This document shows positions 1 to 12,592 of a DNA stretch of 64,000 nt, one piece after another. How positions within the stretch are numbered: the first letter of the stretch is position 1; every line of letters begins with the position of its first letter. The position numbers and the translations under genes were made by a program. The stretch comes from Nocardia coubleae NBRC 108252 (lineage in GTDB: Bacteria; Actinomycetota; Actinomycetes; Mycobacteriales; Mycobacteriaceae), in contig NZ_BDBD01000011.1 in the NCBI RefSeq assembly GCF_001612805.1, forward strand, positions 248,001-312,000. The letters are read 5' to 3'. The notes under the pieces were generated by a model, which saw only the letters and a program-made list of their open reading frames with translations, searched no databases and was not told the origin of the DNA.

Positions 1-3000
1 GTGCCGATCACGACGTCGTCGCTGCCGCTGAGGCGGCCGAGCACGGCGGCGAGGGCGGCGTGCATCACCATGAACAGCGAGGAACCGCGACTGTGGGCGA
101 GTTCGCGCAGCCGGGCGTGCAGACCGGCGCCGATGTCGACGGGGATGCGGCCACCGGCCAGTGAGGCGACGGGTGGGCGGGGGCGGTCGGTGGGGAGATC
201 GAGCCGGTCGGGGGCGTCGGCGAGGGTTTCCCGCCAGAACCGCAGCTGGGTGGACAGCAGCGATTCGGGGTCGTCGGCGGCGCCGAGGACTTCCCGCTGC
301 CACAGTGCGTAGTCGGCGTATTGGACGGGTAGGGGCTGCCAGTGGGGTGCGTGCCCGCCGACCCGGGCCGCATAGGCGGTGACGACATCGCGGGCCAGTG
401 GGCCCATGGATCGGCCGTCGCCCGCGATGTGGTGCACGACGAGGGCGAGCAGGTATTCGCCGGTGCCCAGATCGAACAGTCCGATGCGGAGCGGGACCTC
501 GGAGGTGACATCGAATCCATTGCGCACGAAAGCGTTCACGGTATCGGCGAGGGTTGCGGTGTCGACGGAAATGGTGTGCAGAGCAGGGTCAGGTTCGGCC
601 AGCACCAGCTGACGCGGTTCACCCGCGGTCTCGGGGTAGACGGTGCGCAGTACTTCGTGGCGGGCGATGACGTCGATGAGGGCGCGGCGCAAGGCGTCGG
701 TGTCGAGTTCGCCGGTGAGGCGCAGCATGACGGGAATGTTGTACGCGGCGGATTCTGGTTCGAACCGGTTGAGGAACCACATGCGCTGCTGGGCCAGTGA
801 CAGCGGCAGGGGTTCGGGGTGCGGGCGGGCGGTGAGCGGGATCCGTTCGCCGGTGCGCAGAGTGGTGGTGTGGCGGGCGAGGGCGGCGACGGTTGGTGCC
901 TCGAACAGGGCACGTACCGGTACCCGCACACCGAGTGCGGCACCGACCCGGGCGACCACCAGCGAGGCGCTGAGGGAATCGCCACCGAGGGCGAAGAAGT
1001 CGTCGTCGGCGCCGACCCGGTGCAGGTCGAGGACCTGTGCGAAGGCTGCTGCGACGAGTTCTTCCGGCCAGGAGGTGGGGGCCCGGTATTCGCGTGCGGC
1101 GAGTACGGGTTCGGGTAGGCGGTCGCGGTCGAGTTTGCCGTGGGCGGTGAGTGGTACGTCGTCCAGGATCATGATGGCGGCGGGCACCATGTAGGTGGGC
1201 AGCGCGTCGGTGAGGGCGGCGGTGAGGGACTCGACCGAGACGTCCGCTCCCGGTGCGGGCACCACATAGGACACCAGGCGTGCCGGTCCCCCGTGGTCGG
1301 TGTGTGCGAGGGTGGTCGCGAAGGTGATGTCGGGGCGGCCCGTGAGCGCGGCGTCGATTTCGCCGAGTTCGACACGTGAGCCGCGGACTTTCACCTGGAA
1401 GTCGTTGCGGCCCACGAATTCCAGGTCACCGTCGGCATCGCGGCGGACGAGATCGCCGGTGCGGTACATGCGGGTGCCGCCGTTGCCGAACGGGCAGGCG
1501 ATGAACCGGGCGGCGGTCAGTCCTGGCCGGTCGATATAGCCTTCGGCCAGCCCCGGTCCGAACAGGTAGAGCTCGCCTGCCACGCCCTGCGGGACGGGTC
1601 GCAGCCAGCTGTCGAGGACGGTGGCGGCGACCGGTCCGACGGGGCGGCCGATACCGATGGGCGCGTCGGCGGACAGTTCGGATGCGGTTGCCCAGATAGT
1701 GGTTTCGCTGGGGCCGTAGAGATTGAGCATGGTGCGACCCGGCGCCCACCGTTGGACCAGTTCCCGTCCGACCGGTTCCCCGGCCGTCGCCAGAACCCGC
1801 AACGTGATGAGGTCGTCGGCCGGGACGGTGGCCAGCGCGGACGGGGTGATCACCGCGTGCGAAATGTGTTCGCGGCGAACGAGATCGGCCAGTTCACGGC
1901 CGCCGTACACGTCCGGTGGTGCGATGACGAGCCGTGCACCCGATCCGTGTGCCATGAGCAGTTCGAACAGGTTGGCGTCGAAACTGGGGGACGCGACCTG
2001 CAGGACCGTGGCCTGGTCGTCGACATGCAGTGTCCGGTGTTGTGCCGCGACCAGGTCGGTGAGGGCACGGTGGCAGACCAGGACGCCTTTGGGGGTGCCG
2101 GTGGAACCGGAGGTGTAGATGACGTAGGCACTGTGATCGGGTTGCACACCGGGGGTGGTGAGCGGTTCCGGCGATTCGGCGGCCACGCCGCGGCGGGTGT
2201 GTTCGTCGTCGACGATCAGCCAGTCGGCGCCGTCGGGCAGTTTCGGTGCGGTGGCGGAATCGGTGATGCCGAGCGGTGCCCCGGAGTCCGACAGCAGGAA
2301 TTCGATCCGTCCGGCGGGCAGGTTCGGGTCGATCGGAAGGAACGCCGTCCCCGCTTTGGCGGCCGCCCACAGTGCCACGACGCCGGTGAGTGAGCGTGGG
2401 AGCGCGAGGGCGGTGATCCGGCCCGGCCGGGCGCCGCGACGCAGCAGGGCGCGGGCGAGGCGGTTGGATTGTTCGTCGAGTTCGCGGTAGGTGAGGGAGG
2501 CCGCACCGCACTGCGCGGCGACGGCACCAGGGGTGCGGGCGGCGGTGGCGGTGAGGATGCCCGCGAGGGTGTTCGGCGTGTGGTGGACGGTGTCCGGGTG
2601 GGCGGGAGCCGGTACGCCGGGAAGTGCGAGTGCACCGAGCCGGGTGGCCGGGTCACGGGCGATGCCGGTGAGGACATCCACGAACCCGGTGAGGATGTGG
2701 TCGGCGTGGGTGCTGTCGAATTCGTCGGTCAGGAAGCGGAGCGTGATCCGCAGGCCCGATGAACCTTCGGGGGTGGGAGCGACGACCAGGCTCAACGGGA
2801 ACGGGGTGGCGTCGACGCCGGAGATCTCGCCCACGCGCAGGCCCGCGGAATCGACGAGTCGTTGCAGGGCGGGACGGTCGACGGGGAACGACTGGAATGT
2901 GACCGCGGTGTCGAACAATTCGGTAACGCCGACACTGCGCTGGATTTCGGGGAGCCCGATGTAGTGGTGGTCGAGCATGCGGGCATGCTGCTCCTGGACC

Positions 3001-6000
3001 CGCACGACCAGGTCGCGCAGTGTCTGCGCGGGCTTGAGCCGGACCCGGACCGGGATGGTGTTGAGGAACATGCCCAATGTGCGTTCCACGTCTGGCAGTT
3101 CCGGTGGCCGGCCCGATACCGCCGAGCCGAAGACGATATCGGTTTCGCCGGTGAGGACGCGCAGGTTCAGTGCCCAGGCCGCGGCGACCGTGGTGCTGAC
3201 GGTGACGGCCGCGTCGGCGGCGACATCACGCAGCGCGCGGTACAGGTCGGCGGGCAGGTCGGTGATCACCTCGGCGGCGTTGCCCGAGATGCCTGCTCCC
3301 CGGGCGACGCGGGTCGGGGAATCCACGTCCGCGAATTCCCGCGCCCAAGCGGCTTTGGACGCGGCGGGGTCCTGGTGCTGTAGCCAGGTCAGGTAGTCAC
3401 GGTAGGAAGGGGCGGGTCCGGTGGTGCCGATTTGCTCGGGGGCACCGTAGTTTTCGAGCAGTTCGCCCATGAGCAGCGGCATCGACCAACCGTCGAGGAT
3501 CACGTGGTGATTGGTGACCAGCAGCCGGTGCACACCGGGTTCGAGGCGGATCAGGGTGAACCGGATCAGCGGCGGTGCGGACAGGTCGAAACCGGCTGCG
3601 GCGTCGTCTGCGGCGATGTCGGTGGCGGTGCGTGGGTCCTGCCCGCCGGTCAGGTCGATTTCGCGGAAGTCGGTGTCGGCGTGGCCGAGCACGATCTGGT
3701 GTGGTCCGGCAGCGGTTTCGGCGAATCCGGCGCGCAGGATGTCGTGGCGGTCGATCAGTGCCTGGGTGGCGCGGCGCAGGCGGTCGGCGTCGATCTCACC
3801 GGTGAAGCCGATGGTGGTCTGGACGGTGTAGTTGTCGGCCTCGGCGGTGAAGGTGGAGTGGAAGTGGATACCCGACTGCATCGGCGACAGCGGCCAGACG
3901 TCGGCCAGGCCCGGATACTGTTGCCGCAGTGCGGTGATTGCGTCATCGTCGAGGGCGACGAGTGGCCCCGAGGTGTCGTCGGTGCCCGTTACGGAGGTGT
4001 CGCGGCGAGCGGTGGCGGCGAGCGCGGCCACCGTCTTCCCTTCGAACACCTCGCGTGGGGTGAGGACGAGCCCGGCGGCCCGGGCGAGCGCGACCAGGCG
4101 CATGGAGACGATGCTGTCGCCGCCGAGGGCGAAGAAGTTGCTGTCGGCGGACACCCCGTCCAGGTTCAGGACCTGCGCGAACAGCTCCGCCATGGTGTGT
4201 TCGGCGGGGGTCGCCGGGGCGCAACCGGCGGTGTCGGGTGCGGTGAGTTCGTGTTGTCGTAGCGCTTTACGGTCGATCTTGCCGGTGGGAGTGACCGGCA
4301 TTTCGTCGAGTTCGACGATCGCTGTGGGGTGCATGTAGTGGGCGAGGGTGCGGTCGAGGTGGTCGTGCAGTTGCGTCGTGTCCAGGTGTCGGCCGGGTGC
4401 GCCGACGACGAAGGACACCAGGACCGGTTCACCGGTGGGGCCCGTGCGGGTGACGGTGGCGGCGCTCGCCACCGCGGGATGGCGGGCGAGCTGGGTGTCG
4501 ATCTCCCCCGGTTCGATGCGCAGGCCGTGGATCTTGACCTGTTGATCGTTGCGGCCCAGGTATTCCAGTTCCAGCCCGGTGCGTCCGCGAATCCAGCGCA
4601 CGGAATCGCCTGTGCGATAGAGGCGTTCGCCACTGCCGGCGGCGATGAAACGGGAGGCGGTGGTCGCGGGCCTGCCGAAATAGCCGCGCGCCAGCCCCGG
4701 CCCACCGACATACAGCTCCCCCGCGACCCCGACCGGAACCGGCCGCAACCACATATCGAGGACCGCGACGGAGACGCTGTGCACGGGTCCACCGATCGTC
4801 ACCGGCTCACCCGGGTGCAGAGCCGCGGAACCGGTTGCCCAGATCGTGGTTTCGGTCGGTCCGTAATGATTCATCAACCGTCGGCCGGGCGCCCACCGCT
4901 TCACAGTGTCCGCACCGGTGGCTTCACCGACCACCGCGATCGCGGTGAGGTCCGGTACCCGCGCCGGGTCGAGGGTGTTCAGCACCGACGGGGTGATGAT
5001 GGCGTGGGTGACCTGTGCGGTGCGCAGCAGTTCGGTGAGGTCCGCGCCGCCGTACACATCCGGTGGTGCGATCAGCAGGCAGGCGCCGTTGCCGTGGGCC
5101 AGCAGCAGTTCCGAGACGCTGGCATCGAAACCCGGTGAGGCGACCTGCAAGACCGTGGAGGTGGCGTCCGCGCCGAAGGCCGCGGTGTGGGCGGCGACGA
5201 GGTCGGCCAGACCGCGGTGGGTCACCTGCACCGCTTTCGGGGTCCCGGTCGAACCGGAAGTGAAGATCAGGTAGGCGGTGCTGTCGGGCGCTACCGGCCT
5301 GGAAGGTACGGGAGCAGCGTGAGGCGTGTCCTCGAGAGTCAGCCAGTCCACGGTGCCGGGCAGATGCGCGGCGACCGGAGCGGTCGTAATACCCAGCCCA
5401 GTGCCCGAATCGGCCAGCATCCCGGCGATGCGCTCGGCCGGGTTGGCCGGATCGAGCGGAATGAACGCGGCACCGGTTTCCGCAACCGCCCAGATCGCGA
5501 CGACCAGGTCGATCGACCGAGGCAGCGCCAAGGCGACGAACGTTTCGGGACGCGCACCGCGGGCAACGAGCACGCTCGCGAGTTCGCCCGCCCGCTGCCG
5601 CAGCTCACGGTAGGTGACAGTGATGTCGCCGGACCTGACGGCGGCGGCATCGGGATACCGGTGAGCGGTGGCGGTGAGAATGTCGTGCAGGGTTCGTTCG
5701 GGGACGGCGGGAGCACCTGTGGCAGGCACCGGTTCGCCGGGTCCCGGGGTGACAGCGGCTGTGCGGGTGGCGGGCTCGGTGACCAGCTGGGTCAGGATCC
5801 GTTCGAATCGTGCGAGCAGGGTGGCGGCCTGATCGGTGTCGAACCGGTCGGTGGCGTAGCGCAGGGTGAGCGTGTAGGTGCCCGCGTCGTCGCCGGTGGG
5901 CCGTGGCGGAGTCACCTGCAGGCTCAGCGGGAACGGCGTGGCGTCCTGGGCGTCGAGATCGATCAGCCGCAGCCCGGCCGCATCGAGATCGCGGGCCAGC

Positions 6001-9000
6001 CCTTCCCGGTCCAGCGGATAGGACTCGAGCACCGTGACGGTGTCGAACATGTCCGCGATCCCGGTGGCGCGCTGCAGTTCCGCCAAACCGATATGGCGGT
6101 GCTCGAGCATCGCGGCCTGCTCGGATTGCACCCGGATCAGCAGATCGCCGACGCTTTCGTGGGGATCGAGCCGCACCCGCACCGGCAGGGTGTTGATGAA
6201 CAGGCCGACCATGTGTTCCACGCCGAGAAGCTGCGGCGGACGGTGCGACACCGTATTGCCGAACACCACATCGGAACGCCCGGTGAGAGCCGTGAGCAGC
6301 AGCGCCCACGCCACCTCGACGGCGGTGCCCGCGGTGACACCGTGGGAGCGACCGAGATCGAGGACCGCGGCCGCGGTAGCGGCATCGAGGTCGAGCCCGA
6401 CCTCACCACTGGCCGCACCACCCGTACGGTCCGGGCGGCCCGAGACCCGGGTGGGATTGTCCACCCCGTCCAGCATCCGCTGCCAGGCGGCCGTGGCGGC
6501 GGCATCGTCCTGGGAGTGCAACCACTGCAGGTAGTCCCGGAACGATCGCGGGGCCGGGAGCTCACCGGCATCGCCGCCGGTGTACAACACGAGGAGTTGG
6601 TGGATCAGCAACGGCATCGACCAGCCGTCCAACACGAGATGATGGTCGGTGATCAGCAGCCGATACTCGCCGACACCGGTGCGCAACAGCTGGAAGCGCA
6701 GCAGCGGCGGGCAAGCGGGATCGAACGGTGCGGTCGCTTCGGTGGTGAGGCGATGGATCTCACGGTCGCGTCCGGCGGGGTCGTGGGCGCTGAGATCGGC
6801 TTCGCGCCAATCGGCGCGAACACTGTGCAGCACGATCTGGCGGGGACCGTCGGCGGTTTCGACGAAGGCGGCGCGCAGGCTGTCGTGCCGGTCGATGAGG
6901 GTTTGGGCAGCCTGGCGCATGCGCTGGGCGTCGACCTCGCCGGCGAGGGTCAGTGATGCCTGCACGATGTAGCTGTCGTCGCCGTCGCGGTCGTAGAGGG
7001 TGTGGAACAGCAGCCCGGTTTGCAGCGCGGTCAGCGGCCACACATCGGTCATCGCCGGGAACTCCCGCGCCCAACCATCGATATCGGTCTGCGAGACCGT
7101 GACCAGCGGGAAATCGGACGGGGTGAAACCGCCTGCGCCGTCGGTGCGCAGATGCGCGGCCAGACTGTGCAGCGCCCGCACCCACAGATCGGCCAGCTCG
7201 GACACCTCGTCGGCGTCCATGATGCCGGTCGCGTACTCCCAGGTGGCCTCGAGCTCGAGCCCGTCGGGACCGGGCACCGCGATCGCGTTCACATCCACGA
7301 TCGCGGGCAACGACATTCGAGGATCGGTGGTCGCGGTGAGGGAGGTGAATTCGGTGGTGGGTGTCCACGCCCCCGAGTGGTCGCCGACACCCACCCGCCC
7401 CAGATAGTTGAAACTGATCTGGGGCTCCGACGCGGTCCCGAGCTCGGCGCTGCCGACGGGGTCGAGATAACGCAGCATGCCGTAACCGATCCCGTTGTCC
7501 GGGACCGCGCGCAATTGTTCCTTCACCTGTTTGATCGCCGCCCCCGCCGCGGGGCCGCCGGTGAAGGCATCATCGAGATCGACGCCGGACAGGTCGAGCC
7601 GGACCGGGAATCGGGTGGTGAACCAGCCGACGGTGGCGCTCAGATCCGCACCCGGCACCGCCTGCTCCTCGCGGCCGTGCCCTTCCAGCGAAATCAGTTC
7701 CGTCCCCGGGATGTCACCGCGGTGGGCCCGCCACCGCGCCGTGGCCAGGGCCAGCGCCGCCAACAGCGGATCGTTGGCGCTGCCGTGGAACCGGGCCGGG
7801 ATGCTGGTGAGGACGGCGTCGGTGATGTCCGCGGGAAGACGCAACCGAATCCGGTCGGCGGTGGCCATGACATCGCGTTCGGGGTCCAGTGGCCGTGACC
7901 CGAGCAACCGGTCTCCCTCGGCAAGAACAGTTTTCCAGCGTTCCAGTTCCGCCGGGCGTCGGGCGGCGGCCTGTTCGGTCAGGCCGTGGACCCAGCTCCG
8001 CACCGAGGTGGTCCCCGTGCCGGGCTGCGGGTCCTCGCCGGTGGATACCTGTAGCCAGGTGCGGGCCAGGTCGGTGAGCAGGATCCGCCACGACACCGCG
8101 TCGACGGCGAGGTGATGGACCACCAGCCACAGCAGGTCGGGGCCCGCACCGGTGCCGTCCTGGACCCGGACAGCCTGCACAAGGACACCGGCGGCGGGGT
8201 CGAGACGGTCGGCGGCCTGCTGTAGGTGCCGGTCGACTTCGGCGGCGTCGCGGTGACGCAGCGTCACGTGGGTGATGACGGAGTCGGCATCGATGGTTCC
8301 GGAGGCAGGCACTTCGAGGCGGTGCTCGTCGGAGTCATCGACGTGCAGGACGGCGCGCAGCATGTCGTGACGATCCAGCAGGGCCTGTAGCGCGCGTGCC
8401 AGATGTGCCGGGTCGAGCCGGTCGGGTAGTTCGACGAGGGTGGCCTGCGCGAACCGGTCGTAATGCCCGCGGCCGAGCATGGCGTGCACGATCGGCGACA
8501 GCGGGATCGGTCCGACGCCACCGCCGGGGAGTTCGCGCAGCTGCGGGGCGCCACCGGCGTCGGCGGCCATGGCGGCCAGGCCCGCGACGGTCTTGTGCTC
8601 GAACACGTCCTGGGTGGAGAACCCCAGCCCGACGGCTTTCGCACGCGCCACCAGCTGGATCGAGAGGATGCTGTCACCGCCGAGGGCGAAGAAGCTGTCG
8701 TCGGCGCCGACCTGGGGGACACCGAGGATCTCGCTGAACAGGCCGGCCATCAGGATCTCACGGTCCGTTTCCGGGTCGCGACCGGCCGGAACCGCACCGA
8801 ATTCCGGTTCCGGCAGCGCGCTGCGATCGAGCTTGCCGAACGCGTTCACCGGCAGCTGGTCCAGCGGCACGATCACCGCCGGAACCATGTGCGGCGGCAG
8901 CGATTCGCGGGCGAACAGTTGCAGCTGCGCGGGATCAACGCGGTGATCCTCGACGGGGACGACGTAGGAGGCCAGGACGGTGGTACCGGCGTTGTTGTGC

Positions 9001-11750
9001 ACGGGGACGGTGACCGACAGGTCGACATCCGGATGGGCGGTGAGGGCGGCGTCGATCTCGGCCGGTTCGATCCGGTAGCCACGGATCTTCACCTGGAAAT
9101 CGCTGCGGCCCAGCAGTTCCAGCGAAAGCTCCGAATCCTGCGCGACCCAGCGGGCCAGATCGCCGGTGCGATACATGCGCTGCCCCGGATCGCCGTAGGG
9201 GTCGGCGACGAAACGGGCCGCGGTGTCGGCGAAGCGCCGGTTGTAGCCGCGGGCCAGGCCGGGCCCGGCCAGATACAGTTCGCCCGCCGTGCCGACCGGC
9301 ACCGGCTGCAAGGCGCGGTCCAGGACCATCGCCGCCACACCACGGACGGGGCCACCGACGGTGAGGTCGCGGCCGGGCTGGATCCGCGCGCCCGCGGCGG
9401 TCACCGTGGCCTCGGTCGGCCCGTACTCGTTGAACATCGCGCAGTGCCGCGACCAGCGGTCGATCACATGCGGCGGGCATACGTCACCCCCGACCACCAC
9501 CACCCGCAGCTCGGTCAGCGGATGTGGGTCGACGGTCGCCAGCATCGCCGGCGTCAACGTCAGATGGGTGACGTGCTCATCGGCCAGCAGTCGGGTGAGC
9601 CGGTCACCGCCGATCACCTCCGGCGGCACGACCACCAGCGTGGCCGCGTTGGCGAAACAGGTCAGGAACTGTTCGAAGGAGGCATCGAAGGCCGGTGAGA
9701 GGGCATAGGACACCCGTGATCGCGGGCTCAGAGCGTAGGCGTCGCTGCGGTCGGCGACCAGATTCGCCAGGCCACGGTGGGTCACCTGCACACCCTTGGG
9801 CACACCGGTGGAACCGGAGGTGTAGGTGATGTAGGCGAGGTCGCCGACGTGCAACGGGCGGAGGCGGTCGGCATCGGTGACCGGTTCGTCACCGCTGTCG
9901 GCGCAGGCGTCGCGGATCGCGGGATCGTCGAGAACCAGCGCGGACACGGTAGTCGGGAGCCGGTCCCGTACGGCGTCGAGCGTGACGACCACCCGGGCAC
10001 CACTGTCGGCGATGATGTGTTCGATACGCTTCGCCGGATAGTCCGGATCGACCTGCACGATCGCGGCCCCCGATTTCGCGACGGCCCACGCCGCGATGAC
10101 CGACTCGGCCGAGCGGCGCATGGCGATCGCCACCGCTGTCCCCGGCCCGCAACCGCGCCCGATCAGGTACCGGGCGAGCTGTGTGGAGCGGGTGTGCAGC
10201 TGGTGGTAGGTCAGTGTCGTGGTGGCCGCGGCGACCGCGGTAGCGGCCGGGTCGTGGTGTGCCCCGGCGGTGAGGATGTCGGGGAGCAGCCGCTCACCGA
10301 CGGCTTCCGGTCCCCGCACGGGAAGCAGCGCGGCCCGTTCCGCCGGTTCCAGCAGCGGCAGAGTGCTGACGGGGCGTTCCGGCCCGCCGGCGAGGAATTC
10401 GTCGAGGAACCTCAGGAACCGGGCGTGATGAGTGGCGAGTTCGTCGCCGCTGTACACGCTCGGGTTGCCCTGGAAATCTATGTGGGTGCTGTCGCGGCCC
10501 GCGCCGGGATAGATATTGACGAACAGGTCCGACGTGGGCCCCGAGGTCAGCACATGCAGCCGGCCGACGGTGGCGCCGAGCACGATCTCGTTGCTCACCA
10601 TCATCAGGTTGATCGCCGGTCCGAACGACGCGGTTTCGTCACGGGCGATCCCCATATCGCGGAAGATGTCCTCCTGCCGGTACCGCTGCCGCCGCAGCGC
10701 GCTGGTCAGCTCGCTCTGCACGGCGGTGATCACCGCACCCGTCCCGTTCCCGGCGACGGGCACCCGCAGCGGCACCACATTGGCGACCATCCCGCCGGAC
10801 CGTCGCAGCACCGCGGAATGGCGACCGGAGACCGGCAGGCTCAGCAACACTTCGTCGCTGCCGGTCATCCGGGCCAGGTAGGCGGCGAACGCGGCGACGA
10901 TCACCGGTGTGACGCTGGTTCCGCGGTCGGCCACGACCCGGTCGAGCTGTCGAGCGGTGTGGCCGGGCAGGGTCGCGCTGACGAGCGTCGGGTGAATGGT
11001 CGGTGTGCCGCCGTGGCCCGCGAGGCCGACGACAGGTGGGGCGCCGGCGAGGTGTTCGGTCCAGTAGTCGCGGTCGTTGTCGAACCGTGTCGAACCCCGG
11101 TACGCCAGATCCTGGTCCACGATTTCGCTCAGGTCCTTCGCGGTGGACGCCGGGGCCTGCTCCCCCGACACCCACGCGTTGTACAGCTCGACGATCCGCT
11201 GCATCATCGTGACCGCAGCGAAACCGTCGAGCACGATATGGTGAGCGCGCTGATACCACAGGTAGTGGTCGTTACCGGTTTGGAAGACAACGCATTTCAT
11301 CAGCCGGTCGTTGCGCAGATCCAGTGGGGCGGAATAGTCGCGAACCATGAGGTCGTGTGCGGTGGCGACCGGGTCGTCGTCCCCGCGTAGGTCGAGCACC
11401 GACACCGGTGAGGGCAGGTCTTCGTCGACGACCTGATACGGCTCACCGTCGACCTCGACCAGCCGCACGTGCGCGCACCCGAACTCGCGCCCGGCGGTTT
11501 TACAGGCGGCGACGAGCCCATCGATGTCGACCGGCCCGTCGATTTCGACATACTGTGCCACCGAAATCGGGGATTCGCGGGCCAGATGCTGCGCGAACCA
11601 GATCCCACGCTGCGCCGCGGACAGCGGCAGGACATCGTGAGGTCGCGGACCGGAACCGTTGCCATTGCCATTGTGTGGGTGCGCGCCGTTGGCCGGCGCG
11701 GAAACAGACTGCTCCCAGCTGCTGTCCAAATGGTGCTTCGACTGGGTCAT
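1..11750 (-). CDS. Multimodular non-ribosomal peptide synthetase, partial (C-terminal end beyond the left edge)
   Basis: The reading frame stays open from an ATG at 11750 to the window edge (at least 3,916 residues), with a GGAGG ribosome site at 11760-11756. Domains in order (approximate residues): C1 40-460 (AHHIVLDGF), A1 490-975 (TYTSGSTG), T1 near 1030 (GGDSI), E1 1070-1515 ([10 protein letters not shown]), C2 1560-1990 (HHLVLDGW), A2 2020-2495, T2 near 2540 (GGDSI), C3 2610-3035 (HHVILDGW), A3 3085-3545, T3 near 3590 (GGDSL), C4 from 3640 (HHIAGDG). C1 resembles the EntF condensation domain, so it may accept an aryl or acyl starter (inference). By position against GrsA, I read the pocket residues as D-A-E-T-V-G-E-V-T for A1, D-A-S-I-A-V-H-I-W for A2 and D-A-F-V-A-A-L-I-W for A3. 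The two acidic residues in A1 would suit a basic amino acid, made D by E1. Substrates are otherwise not assigned. No start-site ambiguity is seen. Confidence 0.95.
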   Translation of the reverse strand, partial: MTQSKHHLDSSWEQSVSAPANGAHPHNGNGNGSGPRPHDVLPLSAAQRGIWFAQHLARESPISVAQYVEIDGPVDIDGLVAACKTAGREFGCAHVRLVEVDGEPYQVVDEDLPSPVSVLDLRGDDDPVATAHDLMVRDYSAPLDLRNDRLMKCVVFQTGNDHYLWYQRAHHIVLDGFAAVTMMQRIVELYNAWVSGEQAPASTAKDLSEIVDQDLAYRGSTRFDNDRDYWTEHLAGAPPVVGLAGHGGTPTIHPTLVSATLPGHTARQLDRVVADRGTSVTPVIVAAFAAYLARMTGSDEVLLSLPVSGRHSAVLRRSGGMVANVVPLRVPVAGNGTGAVITAVQSELTSALRRQRYRQEDIFRDMGIARDETASFGPAINLMMVSNEIVLGATVGRLHVLTSGPTSDLFVNIYPGAGRDSTHIDFQGNPSVYSGDELATHHARFLRFLDEFLAGGPERPVSTLPLLEPAERAALLPVRGPEAVGERLLPDILTAGAHHDPAATAVAAATTTLTYHQLHTRSTQLARYLIGRGCGPGTAVAIAMRRSAESVIAAWAVAKSGAAIVQVDPDYPAKRIEHIIADSGARVVVTLDAVRDRLPTTVSALVLDDPAIRDACADSGDEPVTDADRLRPLHVGDLAYITYTSGSTGVPKGVQVTHRGLANLVADRSDAYALSPRSRVSYALSPAFDASFEQFLTCFANAATLVVVPPEVIGGDRLTRLLADEHVTHLTLTPAMLATVDPHPLTELRVVVVGGDVCPPHVIDRWSRHCAMFNEYGPTEATVTAAGARIQPGRDLTVGGPVRGVAAMVLDRALQPVPVGTAGELYLAGPGLARGYNRRFADTAARFVADPYGDPGQRMYRTGDLARWVAQDSELSLELLGRSDFQVKIRGYRIEPAEIDAALTAHPDVDLSVTVPVHNNAGTTVLASYVVPVEDHRVDPAQLQLFARESLPPHMVPAVIVPLDQLPVNAFGKLDRSALPEPEFGAVPAGRDPETDREILMAGLFSEILGVPQVGADDSFFALGGDSILSIQLVARAKAVGLGFSTQDVFEHKTVAGLAAMAADAGGAPQLRELPGGGVGPIPLSPIVHAMLGRGHYDRFAQATLVELPDRLDPAHLARALQALLDRHDMLRAVLHVDDSDEHRLEVPASGTIDADSVITHVTLRHRDAAEVDRHLQQAADRLDPAAGVLVQAVRVQDGTGAGPDLLWLVVHHLAVDAVSWRILLTDLARTWLQVSTGEDPQPGTGTTSVRSWVHGLTEQAAARRPAELERWKTVLAEGDRLLGSRPLDPERDVMATADRIRLRLPADITDAVLTSIPARFHGSANDPLLAALALATARWRAHRGDIPGTELISLEGHGREEQAVPGADLSATVGWFTTRFPVRLDLSGVDLDDAFTGGPAAGAAIKQVKEQLRAVPDNGIGYGMLRYLDPVGSAELGTASEPQISFNYLGRVGVGDHSGAWTPTTEFTSLTATTDPRMSLPAIVDVNAIAVPGPDGLELEATWEYATGIMDADEVSELADLWVRALHSLAAHLRTDGAGGFTPSDFPLVTVSQTDIDGWAREFPAMTDVWPLTALQTGLLFHTLYDRDGDDSYIVQASLTLAGEVDAQRMRQAAQTLIDRHDSLRAAFVETADGPRQIVLHSVRADWREADLSAHDPAGRDREIHRLTTEATAPFDPACPPLLRFQLLRTGVGEYRLLITDHHLVLDGWSMPLLIHQLLVLYTGGDAGELPAPRSFRDYLQWLHSQDDAAATAAWQRMLDGVDNPTRVSGRPDRTGGAASGEVGLDLDAATAAAVLDLGRSHGVTAGTAVEVAWALLLTALTGRSDVVFGNTVSHRPPQLLGVEHMVGLFINTLPVRVRLDPHESVGDLLIRVQSEQAAMLEHRHIGLAELQRATGIADMFDTVTVLESYPLDREGLARDLDAAGLRLIDLDAQDATPFPLSLQVTPPRPTGDDAGTYTLTLRYATDRFDTDQAATLLARFERILTQLVTEPATRTAAVTPGPGEPVPATGAPAVPERTLHDILTATAHRYPDAAAVRSGDITVTYRELRQRAGELASVLVARGARPETFVALALPRSIDLVVAIWAVAETGAAFIPLDPANPAERIAGMLADSGTGLGITTAPVAAHLPGTVDWLTLEDTPHAAPVPSRPVAPDSTAYLIFTSGSTGTPKAVQVTHRGLADLVAAHTAAFGADATSTVLQVASPGFDASVSELLLAHGNGACLLIAPPDVYGGADLTELLRTAQVTHAIITPSVLNTLDPARVPDLTAIAVVGEATGADTVKRWAPGRRLMNHYGPTETTIWATGSAALHPGEPVTIGGPVHSVSVAVLDMWLRPVPVGVAGELYVGGPGLARGYFGRPATTASRFIAAGSGERLYRTGDSVRWIRGRTGLELEYLGRNDQQVKIHGLRIEPGEIDTQLARHPAVASAATVTRTGPTGEPVLVSFVVGAPGRHLDTTQLHDHLDRTLAHYMHPTAIVELDEMPVTPTGKIDRKALRQHELTAPDTAGCAPATPAEHTMAELFAQVLNLDGVSADSNFFALGGDSIVSMRLVALARAAGLVLTPREVFEGKTVAALAATARRDTSVTGTDDTSGPLVALDDDAITALRQQYPGLADVWPLSPMQSGIHFHSTFTAEADNYTVQTTIGFTGEIDADRLRRATQALIDRHDILRAGFAETAAGPHQIVLGHADTDFREIDLTGGQDPRTATDIAADDAAAGFDLSAPPLIRFTLIRLEPGVHRLLVTNHHVILDGWSMPLLMGELLENYGAPEQIGTTGPAPSYRDYLTWLQHQDPAASKAAWAREFADVDSPTRVARGAGISGNAAEVITDLPADLYRALRDVAADAAVTVSTTVAAAWALNLRVLTGETDIVFGSAVSGRPPELPDVERTLGMFLNTIPVRVRLKPAQTLRDLVVRVQEQHARMLDHHYIGLPEIQRSVGVTELFDTAVTFQSFPVDRPALQRLVDSAGLRVGEISGVDATPFPLSLVVAPTPEGSSGLRITLRFLTDEFDSTHADHILTGFVDVLTGIARDPATRLGALALPGVPAPAHPDTVHHTPNTLAGILTATAARTPGAVAAQCGAASLTYRELDEQSNRLARALLRRGARPGRITALALPRSLTGVVALWAAAKAGTAFLPIDPNLPAGRIEFLLSDSGAPLGITDSATAPKLPDGADWLIVDDEHTRRGVAAESPEPLTTPGVQPDHSAYVIYTSGSTGTPKGVLVCHRALTDLVAAQHRTLHVDDQATVLQVASPSFDANLFELLMAHGSGARLVIAPPDVYGGRELADLVRREHISHAVITPSALATVPADDLITLRVLATAGEPVGRELVQRWAPGRTMLNLYGPSETTIWATASELSADAPIGIGRPVGPVAATVLDSWLRPVPQGVAGELYLFGPGLAEGYIDRPGLTAARFIACPFGNGGTRMYRTGDLVRRDADGDLEFVGRNDFQVKVRGSRVELGEIDAALTGRPDITFATTLAHTDHGGPARLVSYVVPAPGADVSVESLTAALTDALPTYMVPAAIMILDDVPLTAHGKLDRDRLPEPVLAAREYRAPTSWPEELVAAAFAQVLDLHRVGADDDFFALGGDSLSASLVVARVGAALGVRVPVRALFEAPTVAALARHTTTLRTGERIPLTARPHPEPLPLSLAQQRMWFLNRFEPESAAYNIPVMLRLTGELDTDALRRALIDVIARHEVLRTVYPETAGEPRQLVLAEPDPALHTISVDTATLADTVNAFVRNGFDVTSEVPLRIGLFDLGTGEYLLALVVHHIAGDGRSMGPLARDVVTAYAARVGGHAPHWQPLPVQYADYALWQREVLGAADDPESLLSTQLRFWRETLADAPDRLDLPTDRPRPPVASLAGGRIPVDIGAGLHARLRELAHSRGSSLFMVMHAALAAVLGRLSGSDDVVIG

Positions 11751-11936
11751 GTGGACCTCCGTGTATTGCGTCATTCCAGGAGCAGGCCGACAAACCGGAC
11801 CGTCCCTGCCCCCGCAAAACATGCGGCACCACCGGAAATGAAAGCGAATTCAGCAAAATGACATGGCAGACCGACCGCAGCGAATGCGGTGCGCAATTAC
11901 TCTGCTTTCGGCAGTGGTGAATTGTCTGGCTGACCT

Positions 11937-11965
11937 GTAATAGATCACCTTCGAATAATTGTTAA
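11937..11965 (-). promoter_or_regulatory. Candidate sigma-70-like promoter for the minus-strand NRPS
   Basis: On the minus strand, TTAACA (11965-11960) is followed after 17 bases by TATTAC (11942-11937). Transcription would start near 11930 and leave a leader of about 180 bases before the ATG at 11750. The surroundings are clearly AT-richer than the flanking genes. Predicted from sequence only. Confidence 0.4.
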
Positions 11966-11971
11966 CGATTC
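11953..11971. promoter_or_regulatory. Dyad overlapping the NRPS -35 box (possible operator)
   Basis: GAATAATTGTTAACGATTC has the symmetric form GAAT-N2-TT-N3-AA-N2-ATTC and covers the candidate -35 element. Its position would suit a repressor. It does not match the actinobacterial IdeR/DtxR consensus. A second short perfect palindrome, GAATATTC, lies at 11989-11996. Confidence 0.35.
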
Positions 11972-12592
11972 ATGCAAGCGGCTGTCGCGAATATTCATTT
12001 CCCGGGTCGCGGGCGTGAAACGCGCGGCTGACCCGTCGGCGCGGCATAGGCGCGCAGGTCACAGCAGTGTCTCGACCCTTGACAAGCAGGAATTGAGCGG
12101 GGGTGGAAGTCATTTGGCAGCACCGGATCGCCTTCTGGGACATGGTGTGCCCAGGTCCCAGCGTGTTCCAGGATGATCCGACGACCACACTGTCGCCGAA
12201 TACGCGCTATGGATTCCCCACAACCCCGACAATTGGAGGATTCAACCGTTTCGCCCGATATGCCGGTTGCGGCATTATCGGACCGGCAGTTGCCGGGACC
12301 TTCTCGCATCCTGGCAACCAGCTCAGAAAGCCATAATAAGCAAGTTTAGACACGCGGCGCAATGGGTATCGACGCCTTCTGTGTTGTGCGCCGCCGTGGC
12401 GGTGGTTGAAAGCGCAAGGTGGTGCCGAGGAACTCGTGGATATTCGTCTCGTCCGGGCGATAAACGAGCGGTCGGATCCGGCCGCTACCGATACCGGCTC
12501 CTCGCTGATCCGCCCGGCCACCCAGAGCAGCGACTTGCGACTTGTGTCCTCGGTCTCGCCTGTGCTGTGCGGCCAGCACAAACCGGCTGGAC
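11972..12592. other. Intergenic stretch with no recognisable gene
   Basis: This stretch between the promoter region of the minus-strand NRPS and the PucR-type regulator gene is noticeably less GC-rich than the neighbouring genes. Short open frames exist on both strands, but none shows a recognisable domain, a good ribosome site or coding-like composition. I see no terminator, repeat or structured RNA. Confidence 0.5.

Noticed and set aside
3432..11390. Long plus-strand open frames opposite the minus-strand NRPS (for example 5187-6956, 8463-9698 and 9777-11390)
   Set aside because: They are antisense to well-supported NRPS domains, have low-complexity Gly/Arg/Val-rich translations and no domains; they are typical of high-GC antisense frames.
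11940..12000. An IdeR/DtxR iron box upstream of the NRPS
   Set aside because: The dyads there do not match TTAGGTTAGGCTAACCTAA in enough positions.
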